Assembly: GCA_023431285.1 (NCBI GenBank)
Contig: JAEYXN010000061.1
Span: forward strand, 1 to 38,121
DNA length: 38,121 bases
Source of the DNA: Bacteroidota bacterium
GTDB taxonomy: Bacteria > Bacteroidota > Bacteroidia > Cytophagales > Cyclobacteriaceae
Direction: 5' to 3'
This document shows, in pieces, positions 16,375-24,052 of the stretch. Positions within the stretch are counted from its first letter, which is position 1. Each line of letters begins with the position of its first letter. A model generated the notes under the pieces. That model was not told the DNA's origin, did not search any database, and saw only the letters and a program-made list of their open reading frames with translations. The position numbers were made by a program, and so were the translations under genes.

Positions 16375-17361
16375 ATGCCTTCAAATAAATTAAGTGAACT
16401 CGATCTGGTTATCGTAGGCGCCGGCCCAATTGGACTGGCATGCGGAATCGAAGCACAAAAAGCAGGTCTTAAATATCAGATCGTAGATAAGGGATGTTTA
16501 GTGAACTCATTGTTCAACTACCCTCTGAACATGACCTTCTTCTCTACATCCGAGCGGCTTGAAATAGGCGGTGTGCCATTCATCTCCCATCAACCAAAAC
16601 CAAATCGATTTGAAGCCCTTGAGTATTATCGGCGCGTTTGTATGTCGTGGAATTTGAACGTGAAACTATATGTGGAAGTGAAAAGGATTTTGAATTCCGA
16701 TGGCAAATTTGAAATTGTGACAGCGTCGATGAGCTATCGCTGCAAGTTTGTCATTCTTGCTCTAGGATTTTATGACCTACCCTATCTTTTGAACGTGCCC
16801 GGCGAAGACTTGCCGAAGGTTTTGCATTACTACAGGGAACCACATCCCTTCTTTGCCCAGAAAGTGTTGGTAGTAGGCGCCGCTAATTCGGCAGTTGACG
16901 TTGCCCTGGAAACGTGGAGAAAGGGAGCTTCAGAAGTCTCAATGGTGATCCGTGAGGGAGGCATACGCGACAGTGTAAAATACTGGGTGAAGCCAGACAT
17001 TGAAAATCGAATCAGTGAGGGTTCCATCAAAGCATTTTTTCATTCAACAGTCAAAAGCATTGAGCAGGACTATGTTGACATACAGACTCCGGAGGGGGTT
17101 GTCCGTATTGAAAATGATTATGTACTGGCCATGACAGGCTATCAGCCTCCGTTTAAATTTATGAGCGATGCCGGAATAGAGTTTGCGGACGACGCGTATC
17201 ATACACCTGTCTACGATGAAGAGACGATGGAATCAAGTGTCCCCGGATTATATCTTGCCGGCGTAGTGTGCGGCGGACTAAAAACAAATAAATGGTTTAT
17301 TGAGAACTCGCGCGTTCACGCAGAAATGATCCTGAGGGACGTGATGAAGAAATTCAAATGA
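16375..17361 (+). CDS. ypdA: YpdA-family bacillithiol disulfide reductase-like flavoprotein
   Basis: 328 residues. The FAD-binding motif VGAGPIGLACG is at about 14-24, and the NADPH-binding motif VVGAANSAVDVAL near 165. The late FAD motif is PGLYLAGVVCGG near 295. YNPLNMTFFSTS-like and ISHQPKPNR segments are typical of YpdA. There is no CxxC redox pair, as in YpdA and unlike thioredoxin reductase. In Firmicutes YpdA regenerates bacillithiol from its disulfide and uses a Cys in GGGPCG; here that residue is Ile19, with Cys23 nearby. The ATG at 16375 is chosen over a TTG two codons upstream that lies in the promoter. It overlaps the convergent kinase gene by eight bases. Confidence 0.85.
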   Translation: MPSNKLSELDLVIVGAGPIGLACGIEAQKAGLKYQIVDKGCLVNSLFNYPLNMTFFSTSERLEIGGVPFISHQPKPNRFEALEYYRRVCMSWNLNVKLYVEVKRILNSDGKFEIVTASMSYRCKFVILALGFYDLPYLLNVPGEDLPKVLHYYREPHPFFAQKVLVVGAANSAVDVALETWRKGASEVSMVIREGGIRDSVKYWVKPDIENRISEGSIKAFFHSTVKSIEQDYVDIQTPEGVVRIENDYVLAMTGYQPPFKFMSDAGIEFADDAYHTPVYDEETMESSVPGLYLAGVVCGGLKTNKWFIENSRVHAEMILRDVMKKFK

Positions 17362-18235
17362 ATCGTTTCAGCGTCTGCACTACCTGTGAAAGATAACCGC
17401 CACCGAAGAGATTAACATGGACGAGGAGAGGATATAGATTGTAGAGCTCAAACCTTTCCTCATACGCTGGTGCCAGAGGAAACGCCTGATGATATGCATC
17501 CAGAAAGTCAGAGTGGAAACCACCAAATAATCTGGTCATAGCAAGGTCGACCTCGCGATGTCCATAATAAACTGCCGGATCAATAAGAGCGGGTTCGCCA
17601 TTCTCATCAACAAGAACATTCCCGCTCCAAAGATCACCATGCAAAAGTGAGGCAGGCTCATCGTTTGGCAACAAAGAAGGAAGCTTGTCGAAGAGTTGAT
17701 CAAAGAGCTTACGCACATCGTTTGAGATTTTTGCGCCTGCAATCTTCAATTGGGCTTTCAACCTTTGCTCTGTAAAAAATCCAATCCACGAGATATCCTG
17801 TTTGTTAGACTGTGGGAGAGACCCGATATAGTTATCATGATTCAATCCGAATGTGGGTGATGTGTTTTGATGCAATGCAGCAAGTCTTTCCGCTAGCATT
17901 CTCCAATAGTCATCGCGGCGTTTTCCAGGACGCAGGTACGACAAAACGATAAACTGAAAGTCTTCTACCTGAGCACTCAGAATGACTTCAGGGACAAGGA
18001 TCGACTTCGCGTTTCTCAATATAATTAATCCCTCAGCTTCTTTTTGAAACATTTGTGGGTAACGTCCTGCCTTATTCCACTTGACGAAAAGGTCACCGAC
18101 GTTTGTGCTTAGAAGCCCCCCATTATTGATGCAGCCTCCACCCACTGGCTGGAAGGCTGAGGTAATTTTGTTTTTGCCCGCGTCCGAGAGAAAGGTTTCA
18201 ATCGCATCTTGTATTTGGCGCGGCAGTGAAGACAT
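17354..18235 (-). CDS. Fructosamine kinase family protein
   Basis: 293 residues, an aminoglycoside-phosphotransferase-like kinase fold. Family landmarks are the ATP-loop region PVGGGCINNGG (about 28-38), the Lys in LFVKWN, the catalytic loop LLHGDLWSGNVL near 197-208, the metal-binding ALIDPAVYYGHREVDLAM near 216-233, and LYPLLVHVNLFGGGY at the end. Fructosamine-3-kinases phosphorylate ketosamines on glycated amines, making them fall apart and so repairing protein glycation; bacterial members also act on ribulosamines. The ATG lies one base after the stop of the TonB-dependent receptor gene, so translation is probably coupled. Confidence 0.9.
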   Translation of the reverse strand: MSSLPRQIQDAIETFLSDAGKNKITSAFQPVGGGCINNGGLLSTNVGDLFVKWNKAGRYPQMFQKEAEGLIILRNAKSILVPEVILSAQVEDFQFIVLSYLRPGKRRDDYWRMLAERLAALHQNTSPTFGLNHDNYIGSLPQSNKQDISWIGFFTEQRLKAQLKIAGAKISNDVRKLFDQLFDKLPSLLPNDEPASLLHGDLWSGNVLVDENGEPALIDPAVYYGHREVDLAMTRLFGGFHSDFLDAYHQAFPLAPAYEERFELYNLYPLLVHVNLFGGGYLSQVVQTLKRFI

Positions 18236-18236
18236 T

Positions 18237-20246
18237 TTACTGGATTTTGAACTTTATCCCTACCGAAAAATTCCTCCCGGGCGCAGCATTAAAAAAGCGT
18301 GTACCCCTTGCGTTGAGGTCATTGCCAAGGCTATACCTTTCATCGAATGCATTGTCGATCGTGGCAAACACTTCCGCTGCTACTTTCTCTCCGACTTGCT
18401 TTCGATATCCCGCCCGCAGGCTAAGTAAAGAATAATTGTCAGAGAAAAACATATTAGCATCATCCAATGGGATCTCATCCGTATATGAGTAGACAACATT
18501 CGCATAAACACCATCGGTATGATTATAATCTATGCCAAACACTGCGGTAACAGGGGGGACACCTGTGAGTTCGTTCCCGGTGAAATCGCCATATTCAGAA
18601 AAACGATAATGATTGTAGGAAACGCTGCCCCAGGTGTTAACAGATTTTAAAGGTCTCCACGAAAGTGTTGTCTCAATTCCGCGTTGTTTTGTTTTTCCGG
18701 CGTTGATAAAATATTCCGCGCCATTCTCGACTCTCTCAAGGATAATTGTTTCCCGAAGGGAAAACCAGTATCCGGTCATATCAAAAGAGAACTGTGACCA
18801 CTTACCACGTACTCCCGCTTCGTAGTTTATTCCCTTTTCAGCGAAAAGACCTGCATTAAAAACATTCGTTGATGGACGAACTTCTGCAAGCGTAGGTGGA
18901 GAGAATCCGCGGCTGGCACTGGCGAACACTGAGATGTTGTTTAGCTTTTTCAGGAGTGCGATACGAGGACTGAGAACGGGAGAAAAGCTCTTTTCTATTT
19001 TTTGTTCTTCAGGATAGGTCCGCTCAAACTGATATCGTACCCAGGTTTCACTCAGCCCCGCAGTGAGGAAGAATTGTTTGGGCAGGTCTACTTCGGCCTG
19101 CACGAACGCCAGTCCTTGAACTGATCGCAGATCATCAGTGATCATCAAGGGCCCTGACACCCCGAGGTTGTTTTCATTGACATTGATTGGTGACGACATG
19201 AACTGCAGTTCTCCGCCAGCCGATACCTTGCCTTTGCTTCCACCTGCCTCAAAGCTGTATGTGTTTTCTGACCTGACTCCGGTGTTTGTTTCGTCTCGTC
19301 GTTCCAGATTTGCTATAGCGAAATTGTCGAAGTTAGTTTTTGAAACATATAACGCGAGGTTCGTTTTAAGGCGCTGAGACCATTCATGATCAATTCCCAC
19401 CCCACCGTAAAATGTAGCATTCTCAACATTTGCATTTTGTTCCTTTGCCCCTTTGAATGCACCCGCGGCTGGTCGCGACTTCCGAGGGTTCTCATCAAAT
19501 TGTTCAGGGGTCAGTCCTCCGGGAGTCTGATAAAATAAATCCGTAACAAGCAGATTCGCCTTGATGGTGGTCTCCGTCGACACCGAGTAACTGACTTCAA
19601 GCTGCGCAGCATCGCGGGTCATCCGACTTTGCTCGCGGTATCCATCTGACTGAAGGCGGCTATAGTTGAAGATGGCATTGGCCTTTTTTCCTACAAGGTC
19701 GGCGCGGAGCTGGTATTTCTGCATTTGAAAAGATCCGACCATGGCTGATATTTCAACTCCTGAAGATGGTCTGGGATGTGAGTTGAGCAATACAACGCCA
19801 CCGGTACCCGCCCCATAGAGGCTTCCTCCCGGACCTTTCACAATTTCAATCCGGTTTATTGAGGAGAGGTCGAGAAGGTTCAGATAAGTATTTCCTCCGG
19901 CATCAGTGAAGGGAAGACCGTTCCAATACATTTTCACATTTCGAACACCAAAGGGCGAGCGGATAGAGCTGCCGCGGATCGAGAACCGATAGCTCCCAGG
20001 AGAGCGTTCCTCCATTCGTACACCGGGGACAGTGTTTACTACCGGCAGTAGATTAACACCTCCAAACCGTTCCAGGTCCTCATCAGCGATAATTGCCACC
20101 GGGGCTGGAGCTTCCGACAGGGGGCGATTATAAAGATACCCGTGAATAGTGTAAGGATCCATAAGGATCACAGAGTCGGGAAGGTCCTGTGCAACAACGT
20201 TCCAACAGATAAGCCCGGAGATTACAATCGAGGAAATGCGTTTCAT
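18237..20246 (-). CDS. TonB-dependent outer-membrane receptor
   Basis: 669 residues from the ATG at 20246; the TTG at 20264 lies inside the promoter box. The signal peptide ends NVVAQ. A plug domain covers about 45-165 (APAPVAIIADEDLERFGG, PGVRMEERSPGSYRFSIRG, IEIVKGPGGSLYGAGTGGVV), then a 22-strand-type barrel ends in NFSVGIKFKIQ with its final aromatic-rich strand. There is no CarboxypepD_reg N-terminal domain and no SusD partner, so a glycan-uptake system is unlikely; it looks more like a siderophore, vitamin or small-ligand receptor of the FecA/BtuB type. It has a good promoter and is followed one base later by the fructosamine-kinase gene. Confidence 0.93.
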   Translation of the reverse strand: MKRISSIVISGLICWNVVAQDLPDSVILMDPYTIHGYLYNRPLSEAPAPVAIIADEDLERFGGVNLLPVVNTVPGVRMEERSPGSYRFSIRGSSIRSPFGVRNVKMYWNGLPFTDAGGNTYLNLLDLSSINRIEIVKGPGGSLYGAGTGGVVLLNSHPRPSSGVEISAMVGSFQMQKYQLRADLVGKKANAIFNYSRLQSDGYREQSRMTRDAAQLEVSYSVSTETTIKANLLVTDLFYQTPGGLTPEQFDENPRKSRPAAGAFKGAKEQNANVENATFYGGVGIDHEWSQRLKTNLALYVSKTNFDNFAIANLERRDETNTGVRSENTYSFEAGGSKGKVSAGGELQFMSSPINVNENNLGVSGPLMITDDLRSVQGLAFVQAEVDLPKQFFLTAGLSETWVRYQFERTYPEEQKIEKSFSPVLSPRIALLKKLNNISVFASASRGFSPPTLAEVRPSTNVFNAGLFAEKGINYEAGVRGKWSQFSFDMTGYWFSLRETIILERVENGAEYFINAGKTKQRGIETTLSWRPLKSVNTWGSVSYNHYRFSEYGDFTGNELTGVPPVTAVFGIDYNHTDGVYANVVYSYTDEIPLDDANMFFSDNYSLLSLRAGYRKQVGEKVAAEVFATIDNAFDERYSLGNDLNARGTRFFNAAPGRNFSVGIKFKIQ

Positions 20247-20261
20247 AAATTTGATCACCGT

Positions 20262-20290
20262 CAAACGTAGTTAATCTCTACTGCTTTCAA
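20262..20290 (-). promoter_or_regulatory. Promoter for the TonB-receptor / fructosamine-kinase operon
   Basis: Read leftward: TTG (20290-20288), 18 bases, then TACGTTTG (20269-20262), a full -7 match. The leader to the ATG at 20246 is about 12-14 nt. No Fur-like or riboswitch structure was seen in the 180 bases upstream. Confidence 0.7.
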
Positions 20291-20448
20291 CCTACTTTTC
20301 AACCTGCGGTTTTAGAGTTTTGTCGTCGGACATATCAGAGAATTCATATATTTTCTTCATCTTGTCCGCTTGAACTATTCCTTGATTTCCAAGGTTCTAC
20401 ATTCGAAGGCTAAAAGTTGGCCTTCCGGTCACTAAAAATCACTACAAA

Positions 20449-20691
20449 ATGGGACGTCCTCCGGTATTACCAAAGAAGAAAAAAGATGGATTTTGGCTCG
20501 AGGTTCGCAATAAAGGAGCAAAAACAGGTATGATCCTGATCCGCGACAGCCACGAAGCGATGATGCAAGCTGTGAAACAATATCAAAACACAAAAGATGT
20601 TATCATCCTGGGCGAGCACCGGAATGGTAAAAAGGTTGATGACTCAAAAGCCAAAAAGGAAGAGTCGAAATCCAAGAAAGAGAAAATCTAA
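20449..20691 (+). CDS. Small conserved-looking basic protein, unknown function
   Basis: 80 residues starting MGRPPVLPKKKKDGFWLEVRN, followed by a short alpha/beta segment (GMILIRDSHEAMMQAVKQYQ, then VIILGEHRNG) and a highly charged tail rich in Lys, Glu and Ser. I recall similar short proteins in Cytophagales without an assigned role. A compact beta-alpha-beta core with a disordered charged tail is plausible. It has its own terminator and lies between divergent or convergent neighbours, so it is transcribed alone. A short hairpin (20405-20410 with 20420-20425) lies in its leader. No function is proposed. Confidence 0.75.
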   Translation: MGRPPVLPKKKKDGFWLEVRNKGAKTGMILIRDSHEAMMQAVKQYQNTKDVIILGEHRNGKKVDDSKAKKEESKSKKEKI

Positions 20692-20700
20692 TTGAGATGC

Positions 20701-20727
20701 AGGACCGGAAGAAGCCGGTCCTTTTTG
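20701..20727. terminator. Terminator between the 80-residue protein gene and ispH
   Basis: AGGACCGG (20701-20708), six-base loop, CCGGTCCT (20715-20722), then TTTTGTTT. It terminates the rightward gene and lies directly beyond the ispH stop (20729), so it may also serve leftward. Confidence 0.85.
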
Positions 20728-20728
20728 T

Positions 20729-21949
20729 TTATTTAAAGTTTGCCATCACTTCGTCCACGCTTTTCGCGCCTTCGAAGAATTCCAACACCCGAAGAAGTAC
20801 CCGGTCTACGAGCGTATCCGGGCATGATGCCCCGCTTGTCAGCACAATCTTCGCCGGACGGCCTGCAGGGATATAATCCATCGTAACACGCTTTTCCTTT
20901 TTATGATAATCAAAGTGGTGAATCTCAACGGGGCTCCTTATTTCCTTTTCAGAATTGATGAAATAAGTACTAAACTTTCGTTCGCACAGCTCAACGATGT
21001 GCGAGGTATTTGAACTGTTGTAACCTCCCACCACTATTGCCAGATCTGCATCTGTTTCCAGTAGCTGATAGGTGGCGTCCTGATTGTCATTTGTAGCGTA
21101 ACAGAGAGTATCCCGCGTATCGGCAAAGTGGTCCCGGAGATTTGCCTCTCCGAATTTTTCAGCCATTACGTTACGCAGATAGTCTGCGATGCCTTGAGTT
21201 TCTGTGGCTAGCATCGTGGTCTGATTCACTACTCCCAATCTGTGGAAATGAATATCCGGATTAAAGTCTGGAGAGAATCTATCTTTAAACAGTTCGTAAA
21301 AAGCTTCACGCGGAAGAATTCCCAGAATGATCTGGCCCAACCGTTGCGCCTCCTCCATATCACGTATTATGACAGAAGGCGCGTTGACGGCGCTATGAGA
21401 AAAAGTAGCACGCGTTTCCTCGTGCTTTGGTTTCCCATGAATGATGACGGTATAATCTTCGGAGCCCAGCTTCTGAGACCGGTTCCAGACTTTCTCAACA
21501 AAAGGACACGTAGTATTGTATTTCTGGACTTCTATGCTTTTGTCAAGAAGCAAATGCTCGATTTCAACAGTAGTACCGAATGCCGGCACAATGACGATAT
21601 CATTAGCATGAAGCTCTTCCCAGGGAATTAGCTGGGTGCCGTCAGTATCCATGATAAATCTGACGCCTCTTGTCTGGAGATCGTTGTTTACCTCCTGGTT
21701 ATGGATCATCTGGCTCAGAAGAAAGACTCGCTTTTCTGAACTCTCTTCCAAAGCTTTGTAGCTGATTTCAATGGCGTTTTCAACCCCATAGCAGAAGCCG
21801 AAATGTCTGGCCAGATAGAATACTACGGGGCCAAAGTCCAGAACCGTGGGTGAGAAATCCTGCTTTCGCAGATCTTTTATCCTACGCGATTCTTTGACCT
21901 TTCCGGTGATTGACGACCGGTAATAGGAAGGTATTTCAAATTTCTTGAT
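20729..21949 (-). CDS. ispH: 4-hydroxy-3-methylbut-2-enyl diphosphate reductase (IspH/LytB), non-standard start codon
   Basis: This is the last enzyme of the MEP isoprenoid pathway; it makes IPP and DMAPP with a [4Fe-4S] cluster. From ATC at 21949 the protein has 406 residues, the length of the plant/cyanobacterial/Bacteroidota class. Cluster cysteines are Cys53 (HFGFCYGVENA), Cys148 (TTCPFV) and Cys376 (SGASCPD). No ATG, GTG or TTG occurs in frame between a TAA at 21964-21962 and codon 67; the first such codon, TTG at 21751, would cut off Cys53. The stretch KKFEIPSYYRS right after ATC resembles family N-termini, so ATC is my choice; ATA (21934) or a CTG are alternatives. A -7 box lies 25 bases upstream. 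Confidence 0.9.
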   Translation of the reverse strand: MKKFEIPSYYRSSITGKVKESRRIKDLRKQDFSPTVLDFGPVVFYLARHFGFCYGVENAIEISYKALEESSEKRVFLLSQMIHNQEVNNDLQTRGVRFIMDTDGTQLIPWEELHANDIVIVPAFGTTVEIEHLLLDKSIEVQKYNTTCPFVEKVWNRSQKLGSEDYTVIIHGKPKHEETRATFSHSAVNAPSVIIRDMEEAQRLGQIILGILPREAFYELFKDRFSPDFNPDIHFHRLGVVNQTTMLATETQGIADYLRNVMAEKFGEANLRDHFADTRDTLCYATNDNQDATYQLLETDADLAIVVGGYNSSNTSHIVELCERKFSTYFINSEKEIRSPVEIHHFDYHKKEKRVTMDYIPAGRPAKIVLTSGASCPDTLVDRVLLRVLEFFEGAKSVDEVMANFK

Positions 21950-21973
21950 AACAGTACTTTTTTACACTAACCG

Positions 21974-21981
21974 CAAAGGTA
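21974..21981 (-). promoter_or_regulatory. -7 promoter element of ispH
   Basis: Leftward TACCTTTG is a full TAnnTTTG match. It places the transcript start near 21971, about 20 nt before the proposed ATC start codon and upstream of the in-frame GTG-TAA. The -33 region is weak. Confidence 0.6.
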
Positions 21982-22007
21982 GTGGAAAAGTTAATGACCT
22001 GAGACGA

Positions 22008-22041
22008 AAACGTTAACCGATGAGATCACCGGTTAACGTTT
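22008..22041 (-). terminator. Hairpin terminator after the YodC-like gene
   Basis: A 12-bp perfect inverted repeat (AAACGTTAACCG at 22008-22019 with 22030-22041, ten-base loop) lies 23 bases after the small gene's stop. Leftward it is followed by a short TTTTCG, so the T tail is weak. It also sits just above the ispH promoter. Confidence 0.6.
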
Positions 22042-22064
22042 ACTTACTTTACTTTATGGCGTCA

Positions 22065-22238
22065 CTACGCCGCCTTGGAGAGCTTGTCTTCTTTGATCTT
22101 ATTAATCCGGATCTCCTTCTTCTCCAGATCAAACCATTTTACCTCAACGAAATTGTCTTTGATGTACTTTAGAACCTCCATTACCTTGCCGTCGATCTTG
22201 CTGCGAACACGTTCGCCTTTTCTAAACAGTCTCCTCAT
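22065..22238 (-). CDS. 57-residue protein resembling YodC/DUF2158
   Basis: ATG at 22238 to TAG at 22065-22067. The N-terminal part, FRKGERVRSKIDGKVMEVL followed by VEVKWFDLEKKEIR, has the pattern of DUF2158 (YodC) proteins: a short basic/hydrophobic strand, a GDxVRLKSGGPxMTV-like turn, then a tryptophan-containing strand, which form a small SH3-like barrel. The lysine-rich C-terminus is extra. The gene starts 14 bases after the DegP stop on the same strand, so both are probably on one mRNA; this may link it to the envelope-stress response. The role of the family is unknown. Confidence 0.75.
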   Translation of the reverse strand: MRRLFRKGERVRSKIDGKVMEVLKYIKDNFVEVKWFDLEKKEIRINKIKEDKLSKAA

Positions 22239-22252
22239 AGAACATTTTTGAT

Positions 22253-23734
22253 TTACAATCTGAAAGCATAATTGAATTCTCTTGGGAAGTCTTCATACGT
22301 TCCCGACAAGATGATCAATTCACCTGTTTTCTTTTTCTTTAATATTTCATCTAACTCTTTAACGGACTTCACCGGCACATCGTTGACTTTAGTGATGATG
22401 AAGCCTTCGCGCATGTCTGTGTATCGGGCAATCTTGCCATTGCCAAGCGATTTCACACGAACACCGTTAGTAATATCGAGTTTTTTCAGAACTTTTGCAT
22501 CAACTTCTTCAAGATTGAAGCCAAGCACTGCATAGCCCGACTTTTCTTCAGGCTTTATCACTCCCTCTTTTCCATCTTTCGATTTCAATGTTACAGGAAT
22601 GACAAGCTCTTTGCCCTTACGGTTTACGGTCAATGAAACGCGGTCACCGGGGCGGTGTAATCCTATTACTTCGGTAAGCGCAGTACTTGAGCGAACCGGA
22701 GTCTCATCTACTTTCACAATGACATCACCTTCCTGAACGCCTGCTGCCTTCGCAGAGCTGTTAGCGGCGAACCCAGAGACATAAGCACCATCTGTAACCG
22801 ACAGATCATATTCTTTCGCTACCTGGCCTGTAACTGTTCCGATGCTGACGCCTAGCCATCCCCGTTGTACTGTTCCGTATTTAATCAGATCTTCGACGAT
22901 CTTGCTCACGATATTGGACGGCACCGCAAATCCATATCCGCTATAAGCTCCGGTCGGGCTAGCGATCGCTGTGTTTATGCCAAGTAGACCTCCGTTCAAT
23001 TCGACCAAAGCACCACCGCTGTTACCAGGGTTTATAGCCGCGTCAGTCTGAATGAACGATTCAATTGCTGTGCTCCCTCCTTCACTATTCCGACTCAGGA
23101 TATTTATGTTCCTTCCTTTCGCGCTGATAATCCCGGCGGTAACGGTAGAGTTAAGATTGAACGGGTTTCCAACTGCGAGTACCCATTCGCCTACTTTAGC
23201 TTCATCAGAATTTACGAAAGAAAGGAAAGGCAACCCTTTCTGTTCTATTTTAACAAGAGCCAGATCTGTATCCGGATCTGTTCCTATTACTTCTGCTTTG
23301 AAGCTTCTATTGTCATATAGTGTAACCTCCACAATTGCGGCATCCTGAACAACGTGATTGTTGGTTACGATATATCCGTTCTCATTGATGATCACACCCG
23401 AGCCGGAACTCTGACTTGGGCCTTGTTGATAAAATCTTGGGCCAAAAAATTCGCGGAAAGGGTCTGTCGAATTTGGATTCTGGCCGCGAGGTGCAGACTC
23501 TTGTGTGGACCTAATATGTACAACGGCAGGCATCACCTTCTCGGCAGCTGTCGTAAAATCGAGCGGCACTACTTTTCCATTCTCGTCGACTTTGTAAGCA
23601 ACCTTCGAAGCAGGGACGCCATTGAGATATTCGATCTTAACCTTTTGATTATCCTTGTCAAGGTATTTTACTGCTGTGATTGTGCTGGCGCTTCCCAGCA
23701 CGGCTGCAAAAAATAAAGAAGCAAATCTTTTCAT
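22253..23734 (-). CDS. degP: HtrA/DegP-family periplasmic serine protease
   Basis: 493 residues. The signal segment MKRFASLFFAAVLGSAS is followed by a linker and a trypsin-like domain (about 60-285) with His127 (TNNHVV), Asp157 (DTDLAL) and Ser239 (GNSGGAL). A low-complexity loop (about 80-110, APRGQNPNSTDPFREFFGPR) corresponds to the LA loop. A first PDZ domain is at about 290-385 (RGWLGVSIG to VPVTLKSK), and a second, more divergent one at about 400-490. The family is both protease and chaperone for misfolded envelope proteins, assembling from trimers. The small YodC-like gene is downstream on the same mRNA. The 318-base region upstream has dyads that may regulate it. Confidence 0.95.
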   Translation of the reverse strand: MKRFASLFFAAVLGSASTITAVKYLDKDNQKVKIEYLNGVPASKVAYKVDENGKVVPLDFTTAAEKVMPAVVHIRSTQESAPRGQNPNSTDPFREFFGPRFYQQGPSQSSGSGVIINENGYIVTNNHVVQDAAIVEVTLYDNRSFKAEVIGTDPDTDLALVKIEQKGLPFLSFVNSDEAKVGEWVLAVGNPFNLNSTVTAGIISAKGRNINILSRNSEGGSTAIESFIQTDAAINPGNSGGALVELNGGLLGINTAIASPTGAYSGYGFAVPSNIVSKIVEDLIKYGTVQRGWLGVSIGTVTGQVAKEYDLSVTDGAYVSGFAANSSAKAAGVQEGDVIVKVDETPVRSSTALTEVIGLHRPGDRVSLTVNRKGKELVIPVTLKSKDGKEGVIKPEEKSGYAVLGFNLEEVDAKVLKKLDITNGVRVKSLGNGKIARYTDMREGFIITKVNDVPVKSVKELDEILKKKKTGELIILSGTYEDFPREFNYAFRL

Positions 23735-24033
23735 AGTTTGACCTTTTGTTTAGTTGACCGAAGCAAATATCAGGCAGATCTGCAAGGACGAAATTTTGTC
23801 AGTTTCCTGCCGCTCAGCTGAGCGATCTAGTCTGCCAGTTTTTTACTTCCTATTTAAGTACGAAATCCTTCGGACTTAAGTTCTGTCTGTGTGACCATTG
23901 GTTAAGACTGCAGGAACTTCGGTTAGAAATCGGTGCCATTAATAAAGTCGCTGGCATTTCTGATTTCCGCTTGTCACGACAAAGCAATTGTGGTTAAAGG
24001 TCCTCAGCAGTTCCGTTTGTAGTCATGCTTCTT
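23735..24033. other. Divergent intergenic region with several dyads
   Basis: Between degP and the rlmI-type gene there is no gene I can support. Structures seen: palindrome GCAGATCTGC (23774-23783); 14-bp palindrome CGCTCAGCTGAGCG (23811-23824), followed 15 bases later by a T run; and an 11-bp hairpin with one mismatch (23854-23864 with 23869-23879, loop ATCC). For degP a partial -7 match, GATATTTG read leftward, lies about 30 bases upstream of the ATG. These may be operators, a terminator or a small RNA. Confidence 0.45.
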
Positions 24034-24041
24034 TACTTTTG
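24034..24041 (+). promoter_or_regulatory. -7 promoter element of the rlmI-type gene
   Basis: TACTTTTG matches TAnnTTTG and lies 11 bases before the ATG at 24053, giving a leader of about 8 nt. The 14 bases TTCTTTACTTTTGA recur identically at the M20D promoter (36460-36474), with further similarity upstream. Confidence 0.6.
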
Positions 24042-24052
24042 ACGCTTTGTTT

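Noticed and set aside
20729..21751. ispH starting at TTG 21751 (340 residues)
   Set aside because: It would lack the first cluster cysteine and about 66 conserved residues, which are encoded in frame upstream.
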